From Streptomyces sp. Root431 (GTDB taxonomy: Bacteria > Actinomycetota > Actinomycetes > Streptomycetales > Streptomycetaceae): a stretch of 64,000 nucleotides of DNA. A program made the position numbers and the translations under genes. Position 1 is the first letter of the stretch, and every line of letters starts with the position of its first letter. The DNA lies in NCBI RefSeq assembly GCF_001426585.1, contig NZ_LMEI01000007.1, forward strand, positions 142,584 to 206,583, read 5' to 3'. This document shows, one piece after another, positions 33,572 to 41,888 of the stretch. The notes under the pieces are model-generated. The model was given only the letters and a program-made list of their open reading frames with translations. It did not search any database and was not told the origin of the DNA.

Positions 33572-36139
33572 GTGAGCGAGATATCCGAGACGGCGAGCGG
33601 CTTCGTGTGGCAGAGCAGCCCGCCCGGCTCCATCTATGACTACATCCGGGTCGCGTCCTTCTCGATCGGGCCCGACGGCCTCGTCGAGCAGTGGAGCAGG
33701 CGGGCCGTGGACCTCTTCGGCGTGACCGCCGAAGAGGCCAGAGGCAAGGACCCGGTCGAGGCCTTCATGCCCGCCGACCTGCGCGAGCGCGGTCACCGGC
33801 GGGTCAAGGAGATCCTCGACGGCAAGGAATGGACGGGCCTCGTCCCCTTCCGCATGCCCGGCGAGGAACGACCCCACGGCATCGCGGAGATGTACGTCAT
33901 GCCGAGCGAGACCGAGACCGGGGAGCGGGCCGCGCTGTGCATCGTCGTCGATGTGCGCGCCCTCCGCCGCATCGAGACGGACCTCGCCGCCTCCCAGGCG
34001 ATTTTCGGTCAATCTCCCTTCGGCTTTCTCCTCTTCGGCACCGACCTCACGGTGAAGCGGGCCAACCAGCGGTTCGCCACCGTCTTCGGCGGCTCGGCCG
34101 ACGACCACCGCGGCCGGACCGTCCACGACTACCTCGCCCGCTCCGAGGCCGACCGGATGACCACCGCCCTCCAGCGGGTCCTGGACACCGGCGAATCCGT
34201 CACCGACCTCCAGATCGTCGGCGCCGCCCCCGGCGCCCGCGACCGCCGCCACTGGTCCATCAACCTCTACCGCGTGCACAGCGGCTCCGGCCGGCCGATC
34301 GGCGTCGCCGGTCTCGGCATCGACGTGACCCGCCGCCACAACGCCGCCCGCGAGGCGGCGAGCGCCCGCCGCAACCTCGCCCTCCTCAACGAGGCCGGCG
34401 CCCGCATAGGCAACTCCCTCGACCTGGAGGCCACCGCACGCGAGCTCCTCGACGTCGCCGTCCCCGGCTTCTGCGACCTCGCCTCCGTCGACCTCTACCA
34501 AGGCCTGCTGACCGGTGACGAAGCACCACCGGGCCGGTGGGGAAGCTCCCACGACGTCGGCTACGGGGCGGGCAGCGCCGAGCTCCGCAGGGTCGCCTTC
34601 GCCAGCGCCGTCGCCGACACCCCCCTCAGAACCGACGAGGGACACGGGCCTGACAGCGGCTGTTGCGGACCCGTACCGATCGAGGTCGGGGCCGTCCACC
34701 GCTACCCGTTCAACTCGCCGTGCGCCGGAGCGCTGCGGACCGGCCGGATCCGGACGGTGCCGGGCGCCGACGGCGAACTCGTCCAGTCCACGCTGATCGT
34801 CCCGATGGTCGCCCACGACACCGTCGTCGGTCTCGTCCAGTTCTCCCGGGCCAAGGGCAGCGAGTCCTTCGGGGAGCGCGACCGGGCCCTCGCCGTCGAA
34901 CTCGCGGCCCGCGCCGCCGTCTGCATCGACAACGCCCGCCTCTACCGCCGCGAACACGAGCGGGCCCTCATCCTCCAGCGCAGCCTCCTCCCGCCCGGCG
35001 ACCCCGAGGCAGCGGGACTCGACATCGCCTGCCGCTACCTCCCCGGCACCACCGCCACCGAGGTCGGCGGCGACTGGTTCGACGTCATCGAACTCCCCGG
35101 CCACCGCACCGCCCTCGTCATCGGCGACGTCATGGGCCGCGGCCTGCGCGCCGCCGTCGCCATGGGCGAACTGCGCACCGCCGTCCGTACCCTCGCCCAG
35201 CTCGACCTGGAGCCCGCCGAGGTCCTGTCCCACCTCGACGAGATCGCCCGCGGCCTGGGCGCCCCCATCGGCACCCAGCAGTCCCGCACGCAGAAGTCCC
35301 GCGGCCCCGAACTCTCCGAGGTCTACCTCGCCACCTGCGTCTACGCGGTGTACGACCCGGTCACCCGGCGCTGCACCTTCGCCAACGCCGGCCACCTCCC
35401 GCCCGTGCTCGTCGAACCCGGCGAGGAGGCCCTGCTGCTCGACGTACCCCCCGGGATGCCGCTCGGGGTCGGCGGCGAACCCTTCGAGGAGGTCGAGGTC
35501 GAACTGCCCGAGGGCGCCCTCCTCGCCCTCTACACCGACGGGCTCGTCGAGTCCCGCGACCATCCCCTGGACGAGGGGCTCAGCGCCTTCCGGCGCGCCC
35601 TCACCGACCCGGCCCGCCCGCTCGAAGACGTCTGCGACCGGGTCCTGACCAGCCTCGACACCGGCCACGGCGAGGACGACATCGCCCTCCTCATGGCCAG
35701 GATCCAGGGCCTGCCCAGCGAGGCCGTGGGCGACTGGCGGCTGCCCAGGGAGCCCCGCTCGGTCGGCCGGGCCCGCGAACTGGCCCGCGCCCAGCTGAAG
35801 GCCTGGGACCTCGAACCCCTCGTCGACACCGTCGAACTCCTCGTCAGCGAACTCGTCACCAACGCGCTGCGCTACGGGGAGGGCGAGATCCGGCTGCGCC
35901 TGCTGCGCGACCGCACCCTCGTCTGCGAGGTCTGGGACGCGGGCCTGGTCCAGCCGCGGCGCCGACGGGCCCGGGACACCGACGAGGGCGGGCGCGGTCT
36001 CCAGCTGGTCGGGCTGCTCAGCTCCTCCTGGGGATCCCGGCGCACCCCGCGCGGCAAGACCGTCTGGTTCGAACTGGCCCTGCCGGACGGCGAGGGCACG
36101 GCCGAACCGACGGTGGAGCAGCTCCTCAGCATGTTCTGA
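33572..36139 (+). CDS. PAS-PAS-GAF-SpoIIE phosphatase-HATPase sensor
   Basis: The 855-residue protein has two PAS domains (about 20-130 and 140-255). A GAF domain (about 265-455) contains a run of Cys residues near 370-390. A SpoIIE/PP2C phosphatase domain (about 470-705) has G-D-W-F-D-V and I-G-D-V-M-G-R-G, the Asp metal ligands. The C-terminal HATPase_c_2 domain (about 715-840) has V-S-E-L-V-T-N and G-R-G-L-Q-L-V. It would combine phosphatase and kinase/anti-sigma activities on an anti-anti-sigma protein, controlled by ligand or redox input. No membrane segment is present. No sigma factor gene is nearby. Confidence 0.92.
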   Translation: MSEISETASGFVWQSSPPGSIYDYIRVASFSIGPDGLVEQWSRRAVDLFGVTAEEARGKDPVEAFMPADLRERGHRRVKEILDGKEWTGLVPFRMPGEERPHGIAEMYVMPSETETGERAALCIVVDVRALRRIETDLAASQAIFGQSPFGFLLFGTDLTVKRANQRFATVFGGSADDHRGRTVHDYLARSEADRMTTALQRVLDTGESVTDLQIVGAAPGARDRRHWSINLYRVHSGSGRPIGVAGLGIDVTRRHNAAREAASARRNLALLNEAGARIGNSLDLEATARELLDVAVPGFCDLASVDLYQGLLTGDEAPPGRWGSSHDVGYGAGSAELRRVAFASAVADTPLRTDEGHGPDSGCCGPVPIEVGAVHRYPFNSPCAGALRTGRIRTVPGADGELVQSTLIVPMVAHDTVVGLVQFSRAKGSESFGERDRALAVELAARAAVCIDNARLYRREHERALILQRSLLPPGDPEAAGLDIACRYLPGTTATEVGGDWFDVIELPGHRTALVIGDVMGRGLRAAVAMGELRTAVRTLAQLDLEPAEVLSHLDEIARGLGAPIGTQQSRTQKSRGPELSEVYLATCVYAVYDPVTRRCTFANAGHLPPVLVEPGEEALLLDVPPGMPLGVGGEPFEEVEVELPEGALLALYTDGLVESRDHPLDEGLSAFRRALTDPARPLEDVCDRVLTSLDTGHGEDDIALLMARIQGLPSEAVGDWRLPREPRSVGRARELARAQLKAWDLEPLVDTVELLVSELVTNALRYGEGEIRLRLLRDRTLVCEVWDAGLVQPRRRRARDTDEGGRGLQLVGLLSSSWGSRRTPRGKTVWFELALPDGEGTAEPTVEQLLSMF

Positions 36140-36153
36140 CCGATGCCACCCAC

Positions 36154-36180
36154 GGCGGGCGGCGCACCGCACCGCCCGCC
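36154..36180. terminator. Hairpin between convergent SpoIIE and PspA genes
   Basis: GGCGGGCGG pairs perfectly with CCGCCCGCC across a 9-base loop. It lies within the 56-base gap between two convergent stops and probably terminates both transcripts. Confidence 0.7.
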
Positions 36181-36195
36181 CGAGCAAGCACCGGA

Positions 36196-36903
36196 TCAGG
36201 ACTTGAGCGCGGCCAGCCGGGCCTCGATCTCCGCGCTGTCGCCGAGCGCGTCCAACTGCTCGAACTGGGCGTCCAGCGAGGAGGCGGCGAGCTCCTGCTT
36301 GCCCATCGCCTTCGCCTCCTCCCGGCGCACCTTGTCCTCGAAGCGGCTCAGCTCGCTGGTCGGGTCGAGGACGTCGATGCCCTTCACCGCGTCCATCATC
36401 GTGTTCTGCGCCTGCGCCGACTTGGCGCGCGCGACCAGCTCGTCGCGCTTCGCCCGGAGCTCGCCGAGCTTGGCCTTCATCTGGTCGAGGCCGGTCCGCA
36501 GCTTGTCGACCACCTCGGTCTGCGAGGCGATCGTCGGCTCCGCCGTCCGCGCCTCCTTCTCCGACTGGAGCTGGCGGCCCAGTGCCACCTTCGCCAGGTT
36601 GTCGAAGCGGTCCGCCTCCGCCGCCTGCCCGCCGGCCCGCAGCTCGTCCGCCTTCCGGCTCGCGGCCAGGGCCTTGCCGCCCCACTCCTTCGCCGCGCCC
36701 ACGTCCTCCTGGTGGTCCTGCTCCATCAGCCGGAGGTTGCCGATCGTCGCGGCCACCGCCTCCTCGGCCTCCGAGATGTTGCTCGAGTAGTCGCGGATCA
36801 GCTGGTCCAGCATCTTCTGCGGATCCTCCGCGGAGTCCAGCAGCGCGTTGATGTTGGCCTTCGCCAGCTGGGTGACCCGGCCGAGGATGGTCTGCTTGCT
36901 CAT
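36196..36903 (-). CDS. pspA: PspA/IM30-family membrane stress protein
   Basis: The 235-residue protein is almost wholly coiled coil. It begins MSKQTILGRVTQLAKANINA and contains the family features D-P-Q-K-M-L-D-Q-L-I-R-D and L-R-A-K-R-D-E-L-V-A-R. PspA proteins are ESCRT-III-like; they bind membranes and repair or stabilise them under envelope stress. It is a real gene on the reverse strand with an AAGGAG ribosome site. It lies 56 bases downstream of the TPM-domain gene, with which it is likely co-transcribed. Confidence 0.93.
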   Translation of the reverse strand: MSKQTILGRVTQLAKANINALLDSAEDPQKMLDQLIRDYSSNISEAEEAVAATIGNLRLMEQDHQEDVGAAKEWGGKALAASRKADELRAGGQAAEADRFDNLAKVALGRQLQSEKEARTAEPTIASQTEVVDKLRTGLDQMKAKLGELRAKRDELVARAKSAQAQNTMMDAVKGIDVLDPTSELSRFEDKVRREEAKAMGKQELAASSLDAQFEQLDALGDSAEIEARLAALKS

Positions 36904-36959
36904 GGCTCTTCTCCTTGGAGAGGGACAGGAAAGAAAAGGGGACGCGGAACGCGCGCTCC

Positions 36960-39068
36960 TCAGAACCGGCCGCCGCCGCCCCGCCGGCCGCGCGTGCCGC
37001 TGCCGCCGAAGCTGCCGGGCCCGCCGCCGAAACCTCCGCCCCCGAAACCCCCGCCCGAACCTCCACCGAACCCCCCATGTCCGCCTCCCCTTCCCCCGCC
37101 GAACAGTCCGCCGAGGATGATGCCGCCGAGCACGGCACCGCCGAGCCCGCCGCCACCGCTTCCTCCCACCCCTGTTACACCGCCCAAGCCGTTCGGGTTC
37201 CCATACGTCCGGACATCCTGCTCGGCGAGCTCCTGCGCACGCCGGGCCAGCGCGTCCGCCTGCTGGGCCTCCGCGAGGGCGGTCTGCGGGTCCTCGGCCT
37301 CGGCCAGCGCATGCGCCTTCTCCCAGCGGCGCTGGGCCTCGGCCAGGCGCGTACGGGCCTCGCTGCCCACGGCGCCCCGATGGGTGGTGAGGTAGTCCGA
37401 GGCCGCGCCGATCGCCGAACGGGCCGTCAGCATCGCCTGATCGAGGAGCGCACGGGCGCGCCGCGTGCCCGACTCGCGCTCCCGCGCGCCCTCCAGCGCC
37501 TCGTCGAGCGCCGCGTCGGCCTCCTCGACCCGGCGCAGCGCGTCGATCGGGTCGTACCGCCCGGCCTCCACCCCGCGCCGCACCTCGGCGACCACCGACT
37601 CGGCCCGGGCGATCCGGCCCTGGAGGTCGGCGGTGGAGACCCCTTCGGCCGTCCCCTTCAGCAGGCCGCGGGCGTCCGCGAGGTCCGCGTCCGTCTCGGA
37701 GAGCGCGCCCGGCAGCTTGCCCACCGCCTCGGCCAGCTCCTGTGCCCGCCGGTCCACGGCCTCGACGAGCCGGGCCGCCTGGTCCACGGCGCCCTCGGCC
37801 GCCCGGATGTGCACGGCGGCCCCGCCGTTGTCCCCGGCGTCGATCTGCTGGCGGGCCTGGTTGACGTGGGTCGTCGCGAAGACGAGCCGGTCCTTCGCCT
37901 GCTCGATGTCGCCCGCGACGGGTGCCGCGGCCGACTCCGCGTACCGCTCGCGCATCGCGGTGAGCGCCGCCTCGGCCATGCCCATGCGCCCGGTCTGCTC
38001 GCGGAAGGCGGCCTCGACCGAGGCCAGCGCCTCGGGAGCGGTCCGCTCCAGGGCCCGCAGCCGGTCGAAGTCCTCGCTCTCGGCGTCGAGACGGGCGTCC
38101 GCCTCGGCGCAGCGCCGGAGGATCTCGTCGAGCATGCTCCGGCGGGTCGAGTCGTCCTCGGGAAAGGAGTCGTCGAGCTTCTGCCGCAGCCGGAAGGCGG
38201 CCGTCAGCTGTTCCTTGGCGAAGGCGACCGCCTCGGTGAAGGGCCGCACCGCCTCCTCGCCGAACTGGGCGGACGCGAAGCCGAGCTCCTCCTGGCTGGT
38301 GCGGACGGCGTCGTCGGTGGCGACCAGCGTCCGACGGGCCTCCCCGTCGAGCTCGTCCAGGGACGGCGGCGCCGGCTCCTTCGGCGGGCCCCAGCCCTGA
38401 CCGCCCTGCGGGGTCGTGCGGGTCTCGGTCCGCCGCCGCCGTTTGGTGTACGCGTACGCCGCCACGGCCCCCGCGCCGCCGACCAGGACCACCGGCAGGA
38501 CCAGGTCGGTCGCCGAGGTGCCGTCGTCGGCCGGGGCGCCGGGGTCGGCGGGCCCGGGGGTGATCGCCGGAGTGGGGACGGGCAGGCCGGCGAGGACGGC
38601 GTCGTAGCCGTTCGCCGCGCCGATGGCGGCGCCCGCCCAGTCGTTCTGCCGCAGCGCCGGTTCGATCGCGGTCCGGGCGACGTCGTCCAACTGCTCCTGG
38701 GTGAAGCGCGAGTCCGGGTCGGCGGAGTAGCCGTACTGCCGGTCGTGGGTGGCGACGGCGAGGAGCAGGTCCTCGACTCCGAGGCCGTTGCGCTCCGCGG
38801 TGGCGTCGGCCCAGCTTTGCCCCGAGCGGCCGGAGAAGTCCCGTACGTACACGACGAAGAGCTGCACGCGCCGGTCGTCGTAGAGCCGGTCGAGGGCCTG
38901 GGCCACGGAGGCGCGGCGGTCGCCGAGGGCTCCCACCCGGTCGGTGATCTGCCCCTCGCGGGACAGGGCGACGGGGTCGTCGGCGTGGGCACCGTGAACG
39001 GCGGGCACGATGAGCCACCACGCCGCCACCAGCACCGCGAGAAGGGCTCGGGTGGCTATTCGCGTCAC
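36960..39068 (-). CDS. TPM-domain membrane protein with coiled coil and Gly-rich tail
   Basis: The start is uncertain: GTG 39068 gives 702 residues and places a signal peptide at once (L-L-A-V-L-V-A-A-W-W-L-I-V), and ATG 39119 adds 17. A TPM_phosphatase domain (about 30-160; V-Q-L-F-V-V-Y-V and A-T-H-D-R-Q-Y-G-Y) is followed by a membrane helix (about 190-210). Next come some 400 residues of helical coiled coil and a Gly/Phe-rich tail (about 630-702). The TPM domain would lie outside and the coil and Gly-rich tail inside. TPM/PspA pairing in one operon is seen in other actinobacteria and suggests a membrane maintenance role. Confidence 0.85.
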   Translation of the reverse strand: MTRIATRALLAVLVAAWWLIVPAVHGAHADDPVALSREGQITDRVGALGDRRASVAQALDRLYDDRRVQLFVVYVRDFSGRSGQSWADATAERNGLGVEDLLLAVATHDRQYGYSADPDSRFTQEQLDDVARTAIEPALRQNDWAGAAIGAANGYDAVLAGLPVPTPAITPGPADPGAPADDGTSATDLVLPVVLVGGAGAVAAYAYTKRRRRTETRTTPQGGQGWGPPKEPAPPSLDELDGEARRTLVATDDAVRTSQEELGFASAQFGEEAVRPFTEAVAFAKEQLTAAFRLRQKLDDSFPEDDSTRRSMLDEILRRCAEADARLDAESEDFDRLRALERTAPEALASVEAAFREQTGRMGMAEAALTAMRERYAESAAAPVAGDIEQAKDRLVFATTHVNQARQQIDAGDNGGAAVHIRAAEGAVDQAARLVEAVDRRAQELAEAVGKLPGALSETDADLADARGLLKGTAEGVSTADLQGRIARAESVVAEVRRGVEAGRYDPIDALRRVEEADAALDEALEGARERESGTRRARALLDQAMLTARSAIGAASDYLTTHRGAVGSEARTRLAEAQRRWEKAHALAEAEDPQTALAEAQQADALARRAQELAEQDVRTYGNPNGLGGVTGVGGSGGGGLGGAVLGGIILGGLFGGGRGGGHGGFGGGSGGGFGGGGFGGGPGSFGGSGTRGRRGGGGRF

Positions 39069-39207
39069 AAAGTGGAGGTTATGTCCGGGTATGCGGCTTC
39101 GCGACCGGACCGATGCCATCCGGAAACCGTTCGAGGCCGCCCGACGTCACTGTCAGTGGCCGCCTCTACGGTGGCTTCAGTGGCACGACGGCTCTTGGGG
39201 GGCTCGG

Positions 39208-40227
39208 GTGAACGCACGGCTGAGGGGTATGTGGCGGCGGGGGCGCTGGTTTGTCCTGGGGCTGGTCATGGTGCTCGTCCTGCCGCTGCTCACCGGAGCG
39301 GTCGCGCTGCGCCTCAACTTCACGGGCGATGTCAGGGAGGACGCGCGGACCCGGGGCAAGGACGCCATCTGGCTCGGACACGCCTGGGTCGACGGGCGGA
39401 AGAAGGACGCCGACCTGGCGGCCTTCGCCGCGCAGATCAAGGGCACGGGGATACGCGACCTGTACGTCCACGCCGGACCGCTGCGGCACGACGGCACCCT
39501 GCCCGCGACCAAGTACCCCCGGGCGAAGTGGCTGATCGACGCGGTGCACCGCACGATGCCCGGGATACGGGTGCAGGCCTGGCTCGGCGACGTCCTGGCC
39601 ACCGAGGGTCCCGACGGGCTGCGCCTGGACAAGGCCGAGTCCCGGGCCGCCGTGGTCACCTCGGCCCGGCAGATCCTGGACGCCGGTTTCGACGGGGTCC
39701 ACTTCGACCTGGAGCCGCTGCTCTCCGACGACGGGAACTACCTGTCGCTCCTCGACGACCTCGGCGAGCTGACCCGGGCCCGGAAGGTGCCGCTGTCGGT
39801 CGCCGCCCACCAGATCGACCCGGTGCCGGCCGCGCACTCGGTGAACGGTGCGGTCAGCGGCAGTGAGAAGTGGTGGTCGCAGGAGTTCTTCGGGCAGGTC
39901 GCTCGGCGCGTCGACCAGATAGCCGTCATGTCGTACGACACGTGGATGCCGCTGGAGGGCCTCTACGGCGGCTACGTCGCCCAGCAGACGAGCCTCGCCC
40001 TCGAAGTGACGCCCGAATCCACCGATCTGTTGATGGGACTCCCCTTCTTCCACGAGGACGACCTCGGCCACCACGAGAACGCGGAGACCGTCGCCGCCGC
40101 GATCCGCGGCACGAGGCTCGGCCTCGGGCGCACGGACCACGACCGCGAGCGGTTCGGTGTCGCGCTGTACGTCGACTTCGCCGCGGAGGAAGGGGACTGG
40201 GCGGCCTACCGCGAGGGCTGGCACTGA
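39208..40227 (+). CDS. GH18-like TIM-barrel protein with N-terminal membrane anchor
   Basis: The GTG at 39208 follows TTGGGGGG and gives 339 residues. Residues about 12-35 form an uncleaved membrane anchor or signal. The barrel includes I-W-L-G-H-A-W-V and G-F-D-G-V-H-F-D-L-E-P, which resembles the D-G-x-D-x-D-x-E of GH18 but reads D-x-x-x-F-D-L-E. V-M-S-Y-D-T-W is the later barrel motif. It may be a glycoside hydrolase or a catalytically altered relative. It is divergent from the TPM gene. The substrate is unknown. Confidence 0.7.
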   Translation: MNARLRGMWRRGRWFVLGLVMVLVLPLLTGAVALRLNFTGDVREDARTRGKDAIWLGHAWVDGRKKDADLAAFAAQIKGTGIRDLYVHAGPLRHDGTLPATKYPRAKWLIDAVHRTMPGIRVQAWLGDVLATEGPDGLRLDKAESRAAVVTSARQILDAGFDGVHFDLEPLLSDDGNYLSLLDDLGELTRARKVPLSVAAHQIDPVPAAHSVNGAVSGSEKWWSQEFFGQVARRVDQIAVMSYDTWMPLEGLYGGYVAQQTSLALEVTPESTDLLMGLPFFHEDDLGHHENAETVAAAIRGTRLGLGRTDHDRERFGVALYVDFAAEEGDWAAYREGWH

Positions 40228-40297
40228 GCGCCGGCGGACGGCTGAGGAGAATGAGGCCGGTGGCCCGCTGAGCCGCCGTACCGAGGGGGAGTACGCC

Positions 40298-41137
40298 ATG
40301 ATCAGTCGCCTGCTGATGCCCGTCCGCATCAAGACCCGCATCACGAACCGCACTGCGGCCCGGACCGCGATCGGGACCGGGGCCGAGGAGGTCGCCGGGT
40401 CCACCCGGCCCACGCCAATCCTGGACCTGGAACACCCGGGAGTCGTCGCGTTCGTGGCGAGGGTCCTGCGGGAGGCGGACGAGCGGGGCGCGGTGACGGC
40501 GCGTGACCGGCTCCGGGTGGCCCACGGGATCGTCGCCGCGACCGTACGGCCGGTGTACTCGGTGGAGGACCTCCGCCGTGTGTCCCGGACGCTGCGGCTC
40601 GGGCGCGGCTCGTGCAGTCAGCGCATGGCGGTCCTGGAGGCGGTGGCCCGGTCGTTCGGCGTGCCGACCCGGGTGCGGGGCATGTGCGTGGACGGGGCCT
40701 TCTGGTACCCACGGTTCCCGAGGCTGCACGCCTTCGTCCCCGAGGAAGTGGTCCTCGCCTGGCCGGAGTTCCGGCTCGACGGCGCCTGGGTGGCGATCGA
40801 CGGCCTCTTCGGAGGCGACGAGCGGACCCGGGAGCACGGCTTCACCAACACCGGTGCGGAGACGCTCTTCGAGGCCGTGGCCCGGACCGGCGTCGACTGG
40901 GACGCGCCCTCCGCGTGCGGCGCGGACTCCGCCGCCCCCTGCGACTTCTCCGCCCACCTCCGCACCGACCTCGGCCGCTTCGCCTCCCGCGACGAGCTGT
41001 TCGCGCGTCACGGCCAGACGCTGTGCCGCCCCACCCGCACCCTCGCCGAGCCCGTCCTCGGCCGGTGGAGCGCGGGAGCGGCGGCACCCGCGTTGCAGGA
41101 TCCCGCCGGCCCGCCGGCTAGGCCTTCCGCCGCCTGA
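40298..41137 (+). CDS. Transglutaminase-like domain protein
   Basis: The 279-residue protein has the transglutaminase-like Cys-His-Asp triad: Cys in G-R-G-S-C-S-Q-R-M-A, His in R-L-H-A-F-V-P-E-E and Asp in W-V-A-I-D-G-L-F. A G-V-P-T-R-V-R-G segment follows the Cys, as in bacterial transglutaminase-like proteases. No signal peptide is clear, so it is probably cytoplasmic, and the substrate is unknown. The last 20 bases overlap the 3' end of the convergent iron-sulfur subunit gene. Confidence 0.78.
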   Translation: MISRLLMPVRIKTRITNRTAARTAIGTGAEEVAGSTRPTPILDLEHPGVVAFVARVLREADERGAVTARDRLRVAHGIVAATVRPVYSVEDLRRVSRTLRLGRGSCSQRMAVLEAVARSFGVPTRVRGMCVDGAFWYPRFPRLHAFVPEEVVLAWPEFRLDGAWVAIDGLFGGDERTREHGFTNTGAETLFEAVARTGVDWDAPSACGADSAAPCDFSAHLRTDLGRFASRDELFARHGQTLCRPTRTLAEPVLGRWSAGAAAPALQDPAGPPARPSAA

Positions 41138-41888
41138 TCGTGTTGCCGAGCCACACCAGCGGGTCGTACTTCCGGTCCACGACCCGCTCCTTCATCGGGA
41201 TCAGGGCGTTGTCGGTGATCCGGATGGACTCCGGGCACACCTCCGTACAGCACTTGGTGATGTTGCAGTAGCCGAGCCCGTGCTCCTCCTGCGCGTCGCG
41301 GCGCCGGTCGATCCCGGCCTCGTCCGCCGCGTCCAGCGGGTGCATGTCGAGCTCCGCGATCCGCATGAGGAAGCGGGGCCCGGCGAAGGCCGGCTTGTTC
41401 TCCTCGTGGTCGCGGACCACATGGCAGGTGTCCTGACACAGGAAGCACTCGATGCACTTCCGGAACTCCTGCGAGCGGTCCACGTCCTCCTGCCGCATCC
41501 GGTACTCGCCGGGGCCGAGCCCGGACGGCGGGACGAAGGCCGGGATCTCCCGGGCCTTCGCGTAGTTGAAGGAGACGTCCGTGACCAGGTCGCGGACGAT
41601 CGGGAAGGCGCGCATCGGGGTCACGGTGATCACCTCGTCCCGCCCGAAGACCGACATCCGGGTCATGCAGAGCAGCCGGGGCCGACCGTTGATCTCGGCC
41701 GAGCACGAACCGCACTTGCCCGCCTTGCAGTTCCAGCGCACCGCGAGGTCCGGCGCCTGGGTGGCCTGGAGGCGGTGGACGACGTCGAGGACGACCTCCC
41801 CGTCGTGCACCTCGACCGTGTAGTCGGTCAGTTCGCCGCCGTCGGTGTCGCCCCGCCACACCCGGAACCGCGCGTCGTACGTACTCAT
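41118..41888 (-). CDS. sdhB: Succinate dehydrogenase/fumarate reductase iron-sulfur subunit
   Basis: The 256-residue protein has the N-terminal [2Fe-2S] site (C-K-A-G-K-C-G-S-C-S and R-L-L-C-M-T). The C-terminal [4Fe-4S] and [3Fe-4S] sites are C-I-E-C-F-L-C-Q-D-T-C-H and C-N-I-T-K-C-C-T-E-V-C-P-E. It carries electrons between the flavin subunit and the quinone pool at the membrane. Its ATG overlaps the flavoprotein stop by 4 bases. This is the second, Frd-like SDH type found in Streptomyces alongside a four-subunit sdhCDAB elsewhere. Confidence 0.93.
   Translation of the reverse strand: MSTYDARFRVWRGDTDGGELTDYTVEVHDGEVVLDVVHRLQATQAPDLAVRWNCKAGKCGSCSAEINGRPRLLCMTRMSVFGRDEVITVTPMRAFPIVRDLVTDVSFNYAKAREIPAFVPPSGLGPGEYRMRQEDVDRSQEFRKCIECFLCQDTCHVVRDHEENKPAFAGPRFLMRIAELDMHPLDAADEAGIDRRRDAQEEHGLGYCNITKCCTEVCPESIRITDNALIPMKERVVDRKYDPLVWLGNTIRRRKA

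Noticed and set aside
31670..37156. A 1828-codon open frame on the reverse strand
   Set aside because: It runs antisense across the NCS1 permease, SPOR, Nudix, HATPase and phosphatase genes, and into PspA in another frame. Its composition is what high-GC codon bias produces opposite real genes.
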